The notes below the pieces were generated by a model. The model was not told where the DNA came from, ran no database searches, and was given only the letters and a program-made list of their open reading frames with translations. The position numbers and the translations under genes were made by a program. Source: Mauremys mutica (lineage: Eukaryota > Chordata > Testudines > Geoemydidae). From it: 64,000 nt of DNA. The stretch covers positions 306,608,781 to 306,672,780 of the forward strand of contig NC_059072.1 of NCBI RefSeq assembly GCF_020497125.1, in the 5' to 3' direction. Below are positions 32,483-43,463 of the stretch, one piece after another (the first letter of the stretch is position 1; each line of letters starts with the position of its first letter).

Positions 32483-34799
32483 TTAGGTTTTATACTGCTG
32501 CCTGTCACCGTAGAATTTGAGTGCATTCCATGTAAGTTTGATAGTGGACTTCATTGACACTCAGGCTCTTCTCCCTTTTTGGGGTAAAGGAAACCCTTTG
32601 CCTTGAATATGGTTTTTGTTGGGTTGTTTGCTCAAATTAGTAAGTATTGATTGTATTGAATATTTTGTTCATTTGATATATTCCTCTCCATTTCACATGT
32701 ATACATGTAAAAAGTCATCCCTACTGCACAAAGCTCACAAGGGAATAGTACGTGTTCAGGAGCAAGATGAGATACCCTGGAACAGCAGCTGCTGCTAACC
32801 TTGAACCATCTATGGGATTTTGATGTGTTAGGAGTAGATTAATTGCTTCAGTGTAAAACTGTTGTAGCAGAGAGGACAATCAGTCCATCTGCATCTCCAC
32901 CTGCCTGCAAACTTCCTTGATGTGCTGGAATACATGCAGCACTGTGATGAGGAATACTCTCATCCCAATCAGGAAAAGGCTGACAAGCTGCTCTGGGCTC
33001 AATCAGTATTACATAGGCACACTTGCAGAGCCTGCGCCACTTGAAGGAAATGACCCTAAAAGGAAGAGTTTGTCATAGGAAGGAGTGGTGACCGGGAGGA
33101 AAGCTGCCTGTGTGCCACAGTTAGCAGGCTCTTCCAGTGAAGCTGCTGAGAGGAAGACAGCTTGCAAATCTCTGCTGCCTAGACTCAGATCAGTTGCTGT
33201 TGATTGCAGCCAGGTAGGGTTGAAGATAAGTCCTGACCTGGGGTCTCACCGTACCCTGCCTTCAGAAACAAGCCAGACCTCTATCGATTCTCTTGAAACA
33301 CTCAGATGGAGCACCCCCATAATTGGAAGGACCTTTGAGGGGGAAAGGTCTCTGAAAATGCCCAAATGTGACCTAAAAAGAGTCCAGCCTATCATAGGCA
33401 AGCACAGATCAAGCCCTTCCATGTTGCACAGCAGGTGCCCAAACTCCTGTATGGCTGGCACATCCTTGGAGAGCCTGACCCCATGCCACCCCCGCACAAA
33501 CGTAAGTATGATGCCCAATGCTTGGTGTGGGGTCTTTGCACCACAAGTGAATTCCACCCTGTGTTTTCTTTTCCTTTGATAGCATGAAAATAACATTGAG
33601 CTCTTTTGGAATAACTGCACAATCAGCGGCTTTCTTTGCACGCAAAGTATATAAAAGGAGATAAATAGCCTAATTTGATCCACCCTTGAGTCAAACTTCA
33701 TTTAAAGAAAGAGGCCAGGAGGGAAATTTGAGAATTCTTTTCATCCTCGAAAAGTTATAAGGGTGGTAGTATATAAATAGATTAGACCATCTGAAAGTTA
33801 ATGGTCACAGACAGATCCAGTACAATACTTGCAGGAGGTGTCTGTGATAAATGGTTATAGCAAATCATGAAGTGTTCAGTAAAGATCTCAGTTTTCCATA
33901 GGGTGGAATTAAGTCTAGTAATGCTGAACAGATTATTCTACTAAATAAAGACAAGCTCCAAAGTTACTTAGCAAAATACATTTCTCTGTATGCTTAGTCA
34001 CCTGAAAGACTGTTGCCATAAATACTGAAAAAAAACCCTGTTTTTAATAACTATGTCTTTCTGATAGAAGGAATAAAAACAGTCCTTAAATACTGCCTCA
34101 AACATCAAGCTTCACTGTTTAAATATTAACATTTTGTTTAAATATTAAAATAAAAAATTCTAACCGTTGAATTGGAAGGATGTGAACTGGCTTACCATCT
34201 CTGACATCTGACTGTTCACACCTTATTCACCTTTTGGCAATGCATAACACTTAGAAATGGCTTTTTTTTCTTCTTCCTCTCTTTTGCATGAATGTTATGC
34301 TTATGAAAGGTACTGGATTGACAATCTCAGATACTCATATCTCTTTATGCATAGAACAGGTCCGACAATTAAAATGATGATGAAAGCTCCCTCACAATGC
34401 CCTGCCAGAGTGCCTCAGCTCTCAGGATCACTTTCAGAGGCAAGAGGGTGGGTCAGTCTCCTCCATTGCAATTCAGTCTCCTGGTGCCAGTTGTACCCTT
34501 GATTTTTGCCATTAGGACCACTTGCACTTGAATTGAAGCCTCTAAGCCCATTTTACATACACCACTGAACAACCATTTCTTTCAGTCACAACAGCTTGTG
34601 AGCTTGATTTGAATTAATGATATACGGTGGGAAGGCACTGTCAGTCAATCACACTTACAAATGGTATTTTAATCAAAAAATTCAATTTCAAATGCAATTG
34701 ACTTCTTATATATAATGAGATGTTTCTTATGAGAGTACTAGAAATGACCATGCATACTAGCAAATAATGAAGAAGCTGACAGCTCTGCAAATTTACTGA
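32483..34799. other. No firm gene; possible degraded coding piece at 32893-33045
   Basis: About 2.3 kb. One forward frame reads ANFLDVLEYMQHCDEEYSHP then NQEKADKLLWAQSVLHRHTC with a stop in the codon after GCCACT; it looks protein-like but I do not recognise it. It has no start or splice signals I trust. Larger frames at 33085-33701 on both strands overlap each other and lack motifs. Confidence 0.3.
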
Positions 34800-35215
34800 A
34801 CTGGTGACTAGTACAGGGAGCTGATTAAGCAGCTCAGGTGTGAGTACCAGAAAACCAGGGATCAGAACCGCATCTCGGGCCCGTTTTATGAGGCGTTTGA
34901 CTGGGTGCTGGGCATGGAGCCAACTGTTCTGGATCACACATGATGACCTGGGCAGCTGAGAGGGTGCCCTGCTGGCCCCAGAATCCAGCATGGGGACTGA
35001 TGGGCGCCAGTTGCAGGTACTGAGTGGGGACAATGAAGTCACTCTGTTGCTGAAACCAGCTCCAGAGCAGGCTTTGAGCAGTAGCAGCAGCAGCAGCAAG
35101 TTCTGGCTCCATACTCAGGGGAACTGATGCACCCCTTGAAGAGCAGCCCACTGTGGAGCCTGCAGCAGACATGGATGGGACAGAAGCTGCTACTAAGCCT
35201 GTAAGTAGGTAAGTT
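34800..35215 (+). pseudogene. Myb/SANT-like (Harbinger-associated) protein fragment
   Basis: Forward reading gives LRCEYQKTRDQNRISGPFYE then AFDWVLGMEPTV, closely parallel to the IKELRQTYHKAREANH...CRFYKNLD block at 41645-41968. After a stop and frameshift comes LEEQPTVEPAADMDGTEAAT, an acidic tail followed by a plausible splice donor (GTAAGTAGGTAAG at about 35199). Such proteins accompany PIF/Harbinger transposases and also exist as domesticated MSANTD/ZSCAN29-like genes. The DNA-binding helices upstream are missing. Short (CAG)n at about 35083-35097. Confidence 0.5.
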
Positions 35216-35340
35216 TCTGCCGCCATTTTAATGTTTAATAATACAGTAATGGGAGGAATTTTCACTCTGTGAACAAATGCAAATGTTATAATAAGCCTCG
35301 GCTAGCAGAGTAAATCCATGAATGCGAACAGCATGGCTCC

Positions 35341-35478
35341 CCTCCCGCCCCCAATGGAGTTCAAAAAGGCAAACGGGACATGCAAACAGTAAAGAACAGC
35401 TTTAAAGTCCTCTCCCGCCCCCTATGGAGTTCAAAAAGGCAAACAGGACATGCAAACAGTAAAGAACAGCTTTAAAGT
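35341..35478. repeat. 70-bp tandem duplication, two copies
   Basis: CTCCCGCCCC..ATGGAGTTCAAAAAG...CAGCTTTAAAGT occurs at 35341-35408 and again at 35411-35478 with period 70 and about two mismatches. It lies just downstream of the Myb/SANT fragment. Recent local duplication. Confidence 0.9.
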
Positions 35479-35980
35479 GTATTTTTATTGGAAAGGCACA
35501 GACTTTTGCTGGGGCCATTCCTGTTTCTTAAAAATAATAACCTCACATTGCCATCCCTGTAAGTACACTGCTCTGTAACCATTCTACAGTCTATTGAGCT
35601 GCCTGGAAACAGCAAATTCTGTGTGTGTGTTTGGGGAAAAGTATTCCATTTATAAATCTAGTGCATATAAGTTAGAGGTAGTCCATAGGTGATCATACTC
35701 TTATTAGATAAGCCAAGTATGGCATGGACTTCAAAGAGGCTGAAGATCTTTCCAGAATAATAGAATTGCCTGGAAATAGAGATGGACCTGAACAAAACCC
35801 AAAATGCAAACAACCTGGAATAGTGATGCACAGGCCCATCTCTGACTGAAAATAGACAACTAAAGGTATTGTGTTCGGAAAGCTTAAAAGGGGGAAGGAA
35901 GCAGGAAATCCTAAAAAAAAGCCTTGACTCAAATATTTGTCTTATCCATAGAAGAGAATAACTGCTCCCCGTGTGATTCA

Positions 35981-36275
35981 GGCCTGGTCTACACTAATGA
36001 GGTAAGTCAATCTAAGTTACATTAGTTAAGTTACATAAGTTACGTAACTTAAGTCGACATAGCTTAGATCGATTTACAGCAGTGTCTACACTATGCTATA
36101 TCAACAGGAAATGCTCTCCCATTGACATAGCTTCCACCTTTCAGGGAGGTGGAGTATTGAAGTCAATGGGAGAGAGCTCTCCCATTGACTTATCGCGTCT
36201 TCACCAGACCCACTAAATTGACGTAGCTGCATTGATTGCAGCAGTGCCGATTTAGCCGGTAGTGAAGACAAGCCT
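35981..36275. mobile_element. Harbinger-type MITE (295 bp)
   Basis: Left end GGCCTGGTCTACACTA and right end, inverted, AGGCTTGTCTTCACTA. TCA flanks both sides (35978-35980, 36276-36278). The interior has several AAGTCGACATAGCTTAG-type hexamer-rich runs and a hairpin of CAATGGGAGAG units. A 3-bp duplication and this terminus fit PIF/Harbinger. Confidence 0.7.
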
Positions 36276-36278
36276 TCA

Positions 36279-37832
36279 GATTCCAACACCCATCCAAGTG
36301 GAACAATAGAATCAGGAACTATTTAGTATAACACCAAGCTGGCCCAGCGGTGGCCAATCTGAATTCAGTGCAGCCTGGAGGGATGAGGAGAACAAAGATG
36401 CTATCTGTCACCTTCACAGATTCTGGAGACAGCCAAGGACCAGAATTGTCTTGATTTAAACAAGTGTCACCCCAGGGAGTGCTCTAACTTATGCTGCCTG
36501 CAGTGGCTCTTAGTAAAGCCATCCAGTACCACAAAGTAGCTTGAGTGCAGTGTACTCAAGCCATGGAAGCTTCATTCCTTGGCCACACCCTCAGCGTGCC
36601 CCTATGCCAGAGGCTGCAGGGGAAGGTTATATATGGCTGTTCTACTGGCTATGCACCCCTGGGCAATCCCCCGTATAGCAGAGGTTTTCTCTTGGTGACC
36701 ACTATACATCCACAGCGTCAATGTACAAGGGTCACAGTATTAGGCAGAATCTGCTCTGCTACTTTATAAGCCAAGTTTTGTTCATTCTGTAGCACAGAAA
36801 TTAATGTTGTTGGTGGGGTTCTTTTATGTTTGAGAAATGAAGCTCCAGTATCACTGATTCAGAATCTCCTGCCTTAACTGTACTTATGATTCTAACTCAT
36901 GTTTCTAAGGGAAGCTAGGTAACAGTTTCCACACAGTCCCCTGTTGAAGTCCCCATTGTCAATCATTCCACAGAATGTGAGGTAATTTGGTATGATCAGC
37001 GACTTGCCTGAGAGATGCCTAGGGCTGAGCTAGCGAGTAGAATGTAACAATATCTCCCTCCATAAGAGAAGAATTGGATGACTTTTCTAGGCCATTGCTG
37101 CTGGGTGGACACTGCAGAGAATTTGCAGAATGAATATCTGTACCAGACCTTGCCGATGGACATCTTTAAAACAAAGCGCCTGGCTCTCTGGTGATACTAA
37201 ACCCTTCACATTCAGTGGCATGGATATCCAACAAAAATATTGTAAATATACAGTGTTAATCTGCTTTTGTTCCACAATGAAATGTGCATTGGGGAAAGTC
37301 TCAATTGAGAAGACACGTCCTATTGAGCAGATACTGTACAGTGCAACAATATGGGACAGAAGGAAAGACCATACACTAGGGCCAATTCTCCCTCAAATAC
37401 CCATGTAAAACTCCTATTAAAGTAAATAGGATTTATGAGCACATTTCTGAGGGCAGAATATGGTCCACAGACACAGAGCTAATGCACAATGTTATGGGTG
37501 AACCTCAAAAATTTGGAGCTCTGCTTTGCTTAAGTACCCAAAAGCTTAATTGCTTTTCCAAATGACAGTATAGGGATCTCTTGCATGTGTAAATCCCAGG
37601 TCTGAAATCTCACAATAATAAGACTCTTTCACAAGATTGCCTATATCCTATTTATGGTGGGGCTGCAGCTACCTCACCAGTGGACTCTTTTTGGTGGTGA
37701 AAGAGGAAGAGAAAACTAGAGTGTAGATGCACATGAAAATAACAAGAGCAAATTAAATTGTGTATTTTTTTTATTTCAGACCTTCAACATTGAAAAGGTT
37801 TGGTTTATGGGTTAAGTAATGGTACAAGATAG
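36279..37832. other. No gene recognised
   Basis: About 1.55 kb with no motif-bearing frame. Confidence 0.5.
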
Positions 37833-39012
37833 TGTAAGCAAGATCTGAATGAGCTTTCCCATGACATCTAATGATGAACTGGAAGAAAAGACTTCAGAAG
37901 CAGACCATATTTGCATAAACACATCTACTCTGCCTAGGTGTTCAACACACTGAGCTGCCTTGTCAAAATGATCGATTTTGGCTGGTTTTTCAGTTGCAAT
38001 TCACTATAATATTGAATGCTGGGGTAATGAAATGTTGTTATCCTTTTTGCATGAGTAAAAGGCAGCAGAACTATACTTAGCCTGCCCTGATTGAGGGTGT
38101 CACCCTAATTTGAACCTCACATGCTAAGCAGGGGGTAGGGATGCCAAATCCCAGTGAAAGAGACATGGGGGTGATAGATCTTCCTAATTGGGGGTGGTTC
38201 TTGGTTGAACAGTTCTATCCACTAGCTAGAGTGGATAGGATTCAACTGAGAGTTTTCATTTCTATCTAATGCTGATTATGAGCAGGCTAAACTTTAGACC
38301 TCATGTTTATGGTGGAGATGGTGTTGTATTAAAAGACAACACAGAGACTGCACTAGCAGTGAGATTCCTCACTGTCCAGTAAGGTCATTAAGAATTGAGT
38401 TAAATAGTGGAATCTCAGAAGACAGCATTGCGGAAGTGGAAGTGAGCAGCAAGCAGCAGCTTGCAATGATAACAGTGGCAGAGATAATGGTGGTGGTAAG
38501 TGGCCAGCAGGGGTAGAGATAGCAGCAGATTACAGCAGCAAGTGGTGGCAGAGACAGCAGCAGCACTGAGCCGCTTGCAGAGGTAAACACACTCTGAACT
38601 TTGGGTCTCTGCTGACCAAGGACAATCAACTGTGAGTGGGGTGCAACGGAGGGAGAGGGGAATGGTGTGTTAATGGACATTCATTTGGTGGACTTTCACA
38701 GCTCAAGGAGGTGAAAGTCAGTGGGGGTGCGCTAATGCATACATGCTTTTGAATCATGGTTGTGGTATTTTCCCAAATTGATGCTGAGTTCCCTTTCCCT
38801 TTTAATTAAAGTTTTCTTTTGTTATACACAGACTCAGTGCTTGCCTGCGGGAAAGTATTGCCTTTTACAGGTGCACAGAGACGGTGTTTAGTTTTCCCAG
38901 ATTACTGGGTGGGGGGGGCTTGTGTCAGTTCTGTTTTGCAATATTAAGAGGACCCCCTAGATATTGAACCCAGCCTTTCTTGCTGCCACCACTGCCTGGC
39001 AGAAGGGTTACA
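37833..39012 (-). mobile_element. Solo LTR, family A copy 3, reverse orientation (1180 bp)
   Basis: On the minus strand it starts TGTAACCCTTCTGCCAGGCA and ends AGATCTTGCTTACA, matching copies 1 and 2 block by block. The TAACAAAAGAAAACTTTAAT primer-proximal-type block and the GATGTCATGGGAAAGCT block near the end are recognisable. Flanks are ATAG (37829-37832) and ATGG (39013-39016), 3 of 4 matching. Its middle (38395-38590) is AGC-rich, at the place where copy 2 has its tandem array. Confidence 0.75.
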
Positions 39013-39317
39013 ATGGTTTCTTATCTTTTTTGCTAAACTGCCCCACCCATTGGTACTAATAATGGAACTTAGGGAGTTTCAAACTCCACTCACCACTTTG
39101 AATGAATGGCCTTGCATTAGTCAGTGTCTTGTGCCATCAAAGATTCCAAAGTGCATTATGAACTGATGTACAAACTACACAGAGATCCCCTCATCTACCA
39201 CTGAAATTCAGGCAGTGGCTGGCCTGGAGCTGGGTAGTTTAACAGTACAAGCAACACTACCCAACAACTTAGGACAGGAAGTGAAACATGCCCTTTTTAG
39301 ATTCTGGGGGCCAGAGT
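39013..39317. other. No gene recognised
   Basis: Spacer between an LTR and a MITE-like element. Confidence 0.5.
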
Positions 39318-39567
39318 GAGTATGTCTATGCTGCAATTAGACACCTGTGGCTGGTCTATGCCAGCTGACTCAGGCTCACAGGGCTATTTAGCTGCAGAGT
39401 AGACTTTGAACTTGGGCTAGAGCCTGGGTTCTAGGACCTGCAAGGTGGGAAAGTCCTTGAGCTCAGGCTGCAGCCTGAGCCTGGAACTCTATGCTTCAAT
39501 TAAACAGCCCTGCAGCCTGAGCCCCGTGAGCCAGCCAGGGGTTTTTAATTGCAATATAGACATACCC
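39318..39567. mobile_element. MITE-like element (about 250 bp)
   Basis: Termini are inverted: GAGTATGTCTATGCTGCAAT left and, on the complement, GGGTATGTCTATATTGCAAT right. The interior has mirrored GCCAGCTGACTCAGGCTCAC and GAGCCCCGTGAGCCAGC. A target duplication was not resolved, so the superfamily is open. Confidence 0.65.
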
Positions 39568-41391
39568 AATGTAGCCCCGCTTTGGAGCTGTGAAGGGACA
39601 TAAGAAGGATTAAGACACACACCACCAGCCACTTCTTCTGCATGGCCTTCCCAGATCACCACTCAAGACATGGTGAGGATGAGCAGGTTCTACAGGGCTC
39701 TTTGTATTCCCTTCTTCTTGGAGGAAATGAGCAGTGTGTGGGCAGAGCCTTGAGTCTAACGTACCAGCCAGTGGAGCTAAGCCAGGCTGGGCAGGAAGTG
39801 AGCTGCATTAGGTACGGGGCTCTAGCAGGTTACTTCCTGGAGCGGAAACTGTGATTCTGAGTTATCAGGATTTTTGTTTTACGTCTGTGTAACAGGAACG
39901 TATTTCAGAGTTGTAATGAAAAGTAAACAGAAGTCCATACTATATTTTAATTCTTTGATTGCATAACCAGTTTGTTGCTTCTGCAATATATCTCTGTCAT
40001 ACAAGTGTTGGTAATTTACATTATTGAGAGATCATAGTAACCCATACCAATCAAACTGCCAATTCCCAAATGGGATTTAGTGTGTGACAAAGACCCAGTC
40101 TAAGGGACATGAAAAATATTTATTCAGGTAACAAACTGCTGTGAGATTCTTTCTTTGCATTCTTTCTATGAGCTCAATTTCAAGATTCTTTATTTCTGAG
40201 GTAAATAATTTTCAACCATATAAGTGAGAGGCACCGCATTTGTGTAGACTGTTGGTAACTTTAAGCCTAAACTGAGGGATATCCCTTGAGATGAGGGACA
40301 TTTAAGAAGTAATTACTACTTGAATCTCTGAACAGCGCATAGTATAGAGTTATCTAAGGGAACAACAGGAAGACCTTATATGGTCCTGGGAGGATGATGA
40401 CTACCACCACGAGGGAATGTCAGAAAGGAATAGCTGACCTTTCAGATGCCAACACAGTTGTGCTAAGAGAAATTTCCTTTTACAGTGAGAAGCCAGTCAA
40501 ATGTCATTGTGAAACATTCATTCCAGAATCAGTCAGAATACAATGCAGAGCTGCAACATTTTGTCACATCAGGGCTTTGAAATTAGCTATTTTCCTTTTC
40601 CCTTCCTGACTCAAAGTAGTAGACATAGCATGATAAGTAGCAAATACAGCTGTAGCTGTTTTATTCTGCTTCCTAGATTTCACATATTTGCATGTTTAAG
40701 GTTTCCATAATGTAGAACATGTCTGTATAAAGCATCTCTCAGTGACCTAGATAGCTGTCCATGCCATGTCACATGTGGTTTCACATGATGATGAACACTG
40801 TCATCTAAATTCAGTGTCCTACAGTGGAAATTAACTCTTTCTTTGCAGTGGAGCAATAGCCATTTGTTGTGCATACTTTTGTGTTTGACTCTTGCCTATT
40901 TTAACTTGGGGGTATCCAGCTGAAGCATGTCCTCTGATAATTCAGACAATGAAGGTGTTAACCTCAGACCTGACCAAATTCCAGTTTGGGTAAGAGAATT
41001 TTTGTGGACCTGATTCATCAAAGAATTTGAGTATGTGCCACGGTGTACAGGAGCCATAAAATCCCCTTAACTAGTTGGGGGAGAATTCCCTGGGTTCAAG
41101 CAATGAGACCTTCCCCTCAGCTCCTGCAAACCTTGACATAGGGGGCAGGATTGGGAAGGAATTTGTTGAGAACAGGAGAGGATAGAGCTATCATCACAGC
41201 ACTGTGGCAATTATGGGCAACTTCAGGTTGAAATGCTGCTCAGAGGCAGCCCATGCAGGACTTAAAGCAGTATTTCCCAAAGTGTGGGACATGCCTCTTG
41301 GGGCTGGGGGATGACTAGCCAAGGACAGGGATGCAGACAGATATCCCACTTGTTCTCCAGAGTCCCAGCTCTCATTTTTCAAAAGAAAGAA
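39568..41391. other. No gene recognised
   Basis: About 1.8 kb with no supported gene. CAGTATTTCCCAAAGTGTGG near 41268 resembles the left terminus of the hAT at 42658. Confidence 0.45.
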
Positions 41392-41394
41392 TAA

Positions 41395-42342
41395 GGCCTT
41401 GTCTACACTACAGAGTTTTGTTGACAAAAGTTATGTTGACACTCAAAAAACACTATAATAAAAATCTGTATTGCATGTTCACACTCGCTCCCTCTGTCAG
41501 CAGAGCACGTCCACAGTTGGGGCACTATCATCAACAGTGTGAGCAATGCACTGGGGGTACCTATCCCACAGTCCAGCTCAACACCTTCGGTCGCTAGGTC
41601 TTGTGGGAAGGCGGAGTGAATTGCGGCACATTTTGGGACCAGGCTCAATGTCCCATGATGCATTGTTTTCTGTCCAGATTCTTATAGAATCTGCAGGTCT
41701 TATGTGCAGCACCAGAGCAATGGTTTGCCTCCCTCGCCTTATGGTATGTCTGCCTCAGCTCCTTTATCTTTGCTCTGCTGTGCAGCATGTCCCGGTCATA
41801 GCCCCTTTCGCACAAACCTTGAGAAATCTGCCTGTAGGTATCAAAATTCCTACAGTTCAAGCCCAGTTGAGATTGCACAGCTTCCTCTCCCCAAATACTG
41901 AGCAGATCCAGTAGCTCCACAGTGGTCCAAGCGGGAGAGTATTTGCTGTGATAACCTACCATGGTCACCTGGGAACATGCGATGAGACCTCTCCACGCCG
42001 AGCCAACAGGAAATGGAATTTCAAAAATTCCCAGGGCTTCTAAGGGGGAGGGGTGAATGGTTATTTACTTGGCTGTGGGGCCATGGAATTCAAACTGCTG
42101 ACCAGAGCGGTCAGGATGGGCATTGTGGGACACCTCCTAGAGACCAATTAAAGCAATAAAATCAATTGTGGTGTCTGTACTGGCAATCTGTTGACAAAAA
42201 TTTTGCACTAAAAGCCTTATGTCTCTCATCGGGATGGTTTTATTTTGTCACCAAAACAGGGTGTTTTTGCCATCAAAAGTCACAGTGCAGTGTTTATGCA
42301 TTCACTTTTTAGTCGACAACACTCGGTAGTGTAGACAAGACC
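41395..42342. mobile_element. PIF/Harbinger element carrying only a Myb/SANT-like ORF (948 bp)
   Basis: Termini GGCCTTGTCTACACTAC and, inverted, GGTCTTGTCTACACTAC. TAA on both sides (41392-41394 and 42343-42345) is the standard Harbinger 3-bp duplication. The only gene is the Myb/SANT-like ORF at 41645-41968 (minus). No HARBI1-type nuclease is present, so it needs a transposase supplied elsewhere. Confidence 0.85.
41645..41968 (-). CDS. Myb/SANT-like DNA-binding protein of a Harbinger element
   Basis: The 107-residue product reads SPAWTTVELLDLLSIWGEEA (16-aa-spaced Trp, first SANT helix), then NFDTYRQISQGLCERGYDR (second helix), then AKIKELRQTYHKAREANHCS and a final TCRFYKNLD. This is the complete trihelix/Myb-SANT fold of the second protein of PIF/Harbinger transposons, which binds element ends and helps import the nuclease. 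Relatives usually continue with an acidic tail and a Leu-rich C-terminus; here a stop follows shortly, so it is probably C-terminally truncated. The first Met precedes the domain by about 10 residues. Translation is unproven. Confidence 0.75.
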   Translation of the reverse strand: MTMVGYHSKYSPAWTTVELLDLLSIWGEEAVQSQLGLNCRNFDTYRQISQGLCERGYDRDMLHSRAKIKELRQTYHKAREANHCSGAAHKTCRFYKNLDRKQCIMGH

Positions 42343-42345
42343 TAA

Positions 42346-42649
42346 GTCTCTAGTTGTTACGGTGGTTGCAGAGAAGACCTTCAAAATATGAAGACAGTGT
42401 AACCAACTCAGACACATCCATCGGAGTTTGCAGAGAGCCTGAAAAAACAGCTCTTAGGTGTGAACTTACCCATTAATTTCAACGGGTGCTAACTTGGATA
42501 CCAGTGATGATGCTTTAGATGTCAACATGGTTAACAATTTTACCACTTAAAGTATGTAAGAAAGGAGACATGTAATATTATGAAGACCTACACCAGCATC
42601 CCCAAAATGTGTTTGTGTGGGGCAGAGGTAGGAGGCAAGAGACATGAAG
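42346..42649. other. No gene recognised
   Basis: Spacer between Harbinger and hAT elements. Confidence 0.5.
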
Positions 42650-42657
42650 GACTAACT

Positions 42658-43094
42658 CAGTGCTCCCCAAACTGTGTGGTGTGCCCCTTCAGGGGGGCAC
42701 AGAGGAAGGTTCAGGGGGGCATGCAGGGCACAGGCCAGCCCTATGAGGGGGCAGGGAGGAAGTGCCACTCAGCCCTGCTCTGCCCCCAGCCATGGTCCCA
42801 GCCCCTGGCCTGGCCCCAGCCCCGCTTCTAGCCTCAGCCCCCAGCCACGGCTCTGCTCCCAGCTCCTGCCCCGACCCCAGCCGTGGCCCCCCACTGTGAC
42901 TCTGACCCTGACCCTGGCCCCAGCCCCTCCCCCAGCTTTGGGCCTTGGCTGAGGCTCCACTCCCAGCCCCAGACCCGCCTCCAGCTGCTGCCCCAGTCTC
43001 AACCCCCTTACTTCTATCTGCACCCCTCCCACCAGAGGAAGGAGTGTGAACGAGGTAAGGGGGAGGCGTGATGTGAAAAGTTTGCAGATCACTG
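42658..43094. mobile_element. Non-autonomous hAT element (437 bp)
   Basis: Ends CAGTGCTCCCCAAACTG and, inverted, CAGTGATCTGCAAACTT. Flanks GACTAACT (42650-42657) and GACTAGCT (43095-43102), 7 of 8 matching. The interior is a CCCAGCC-rich array (about 42780-42990). No transposase. Confidence 0.82.
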
Positions 43095-43304
43095 GACTAG
43101 CTAAAGAAGATGTGTGAATTAAGATGTATAGGCCTTTAATGCAACATGGTGGGTTGAGGGGTGGGGTGTGTGATTGGTTTAATTTTCTATAAGTGAGGGG
43201 CTCAACTTTCAAAAGTTATGCTTTAAACTACCTTTACTTGCCACAAAATCTCACTCTGAGTCTAAAAGTCTCAGAAGAAACTTTGAACCAACAATGTTAA
43301 AAGT

Positions 43305-43451
43305 AACAAAGAATCCTGTGGCACCTTATAGACTAACAGACGTTTTGCAGCATGAGCTTTCGTGGGTGAATACCCACTTCTTCAGATGCAAGACTTGCCA
43401 CAGGATTCTTTGTTGCTTTTACAGATCCAGACTAACACGGCTACCCCTCTG
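43305..43451 (-). mobile_element. Minimal Penelope-derived element (147 bp)
   Basis: Perfect 12-bp duplication AATGTTAAAAGT (43293-43304 and 43452-43463). On the minus strand it opens with GGGTAGCCGTGTTAGTCTGG and closes with GTTAGTCTATAAGGTGCCAC, the same ends as the 730-bp Penelope element at 5674-6403; the TGAAGAAGTGGGT and AAAGCTCATGCTGCAA blocks are also shared. All coding is missing. ACAAAGAATCCTGTGGC occurs near both ends in inverted orientation. Confidence 0.85.
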
Positions 43452-43463
43452 AATGTTAAAAGT

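Noticed and set aside
33085..33701. 164- and 151-residue frames on opposite strands
   Set aside because: They overlap each other and have no family features.
35083..35097. (CAG)n run as a coding polyglutamine tract
   Set aside because: Only five units and inside a broken Myb/SANT-like remnant; frame gives Ser in the supported reading.
42769..43212. 147-residue Gly/Leu-rich frame
   Set aside because: It is the CCCAGCC-rich array inside the hAT at 42658-43094.
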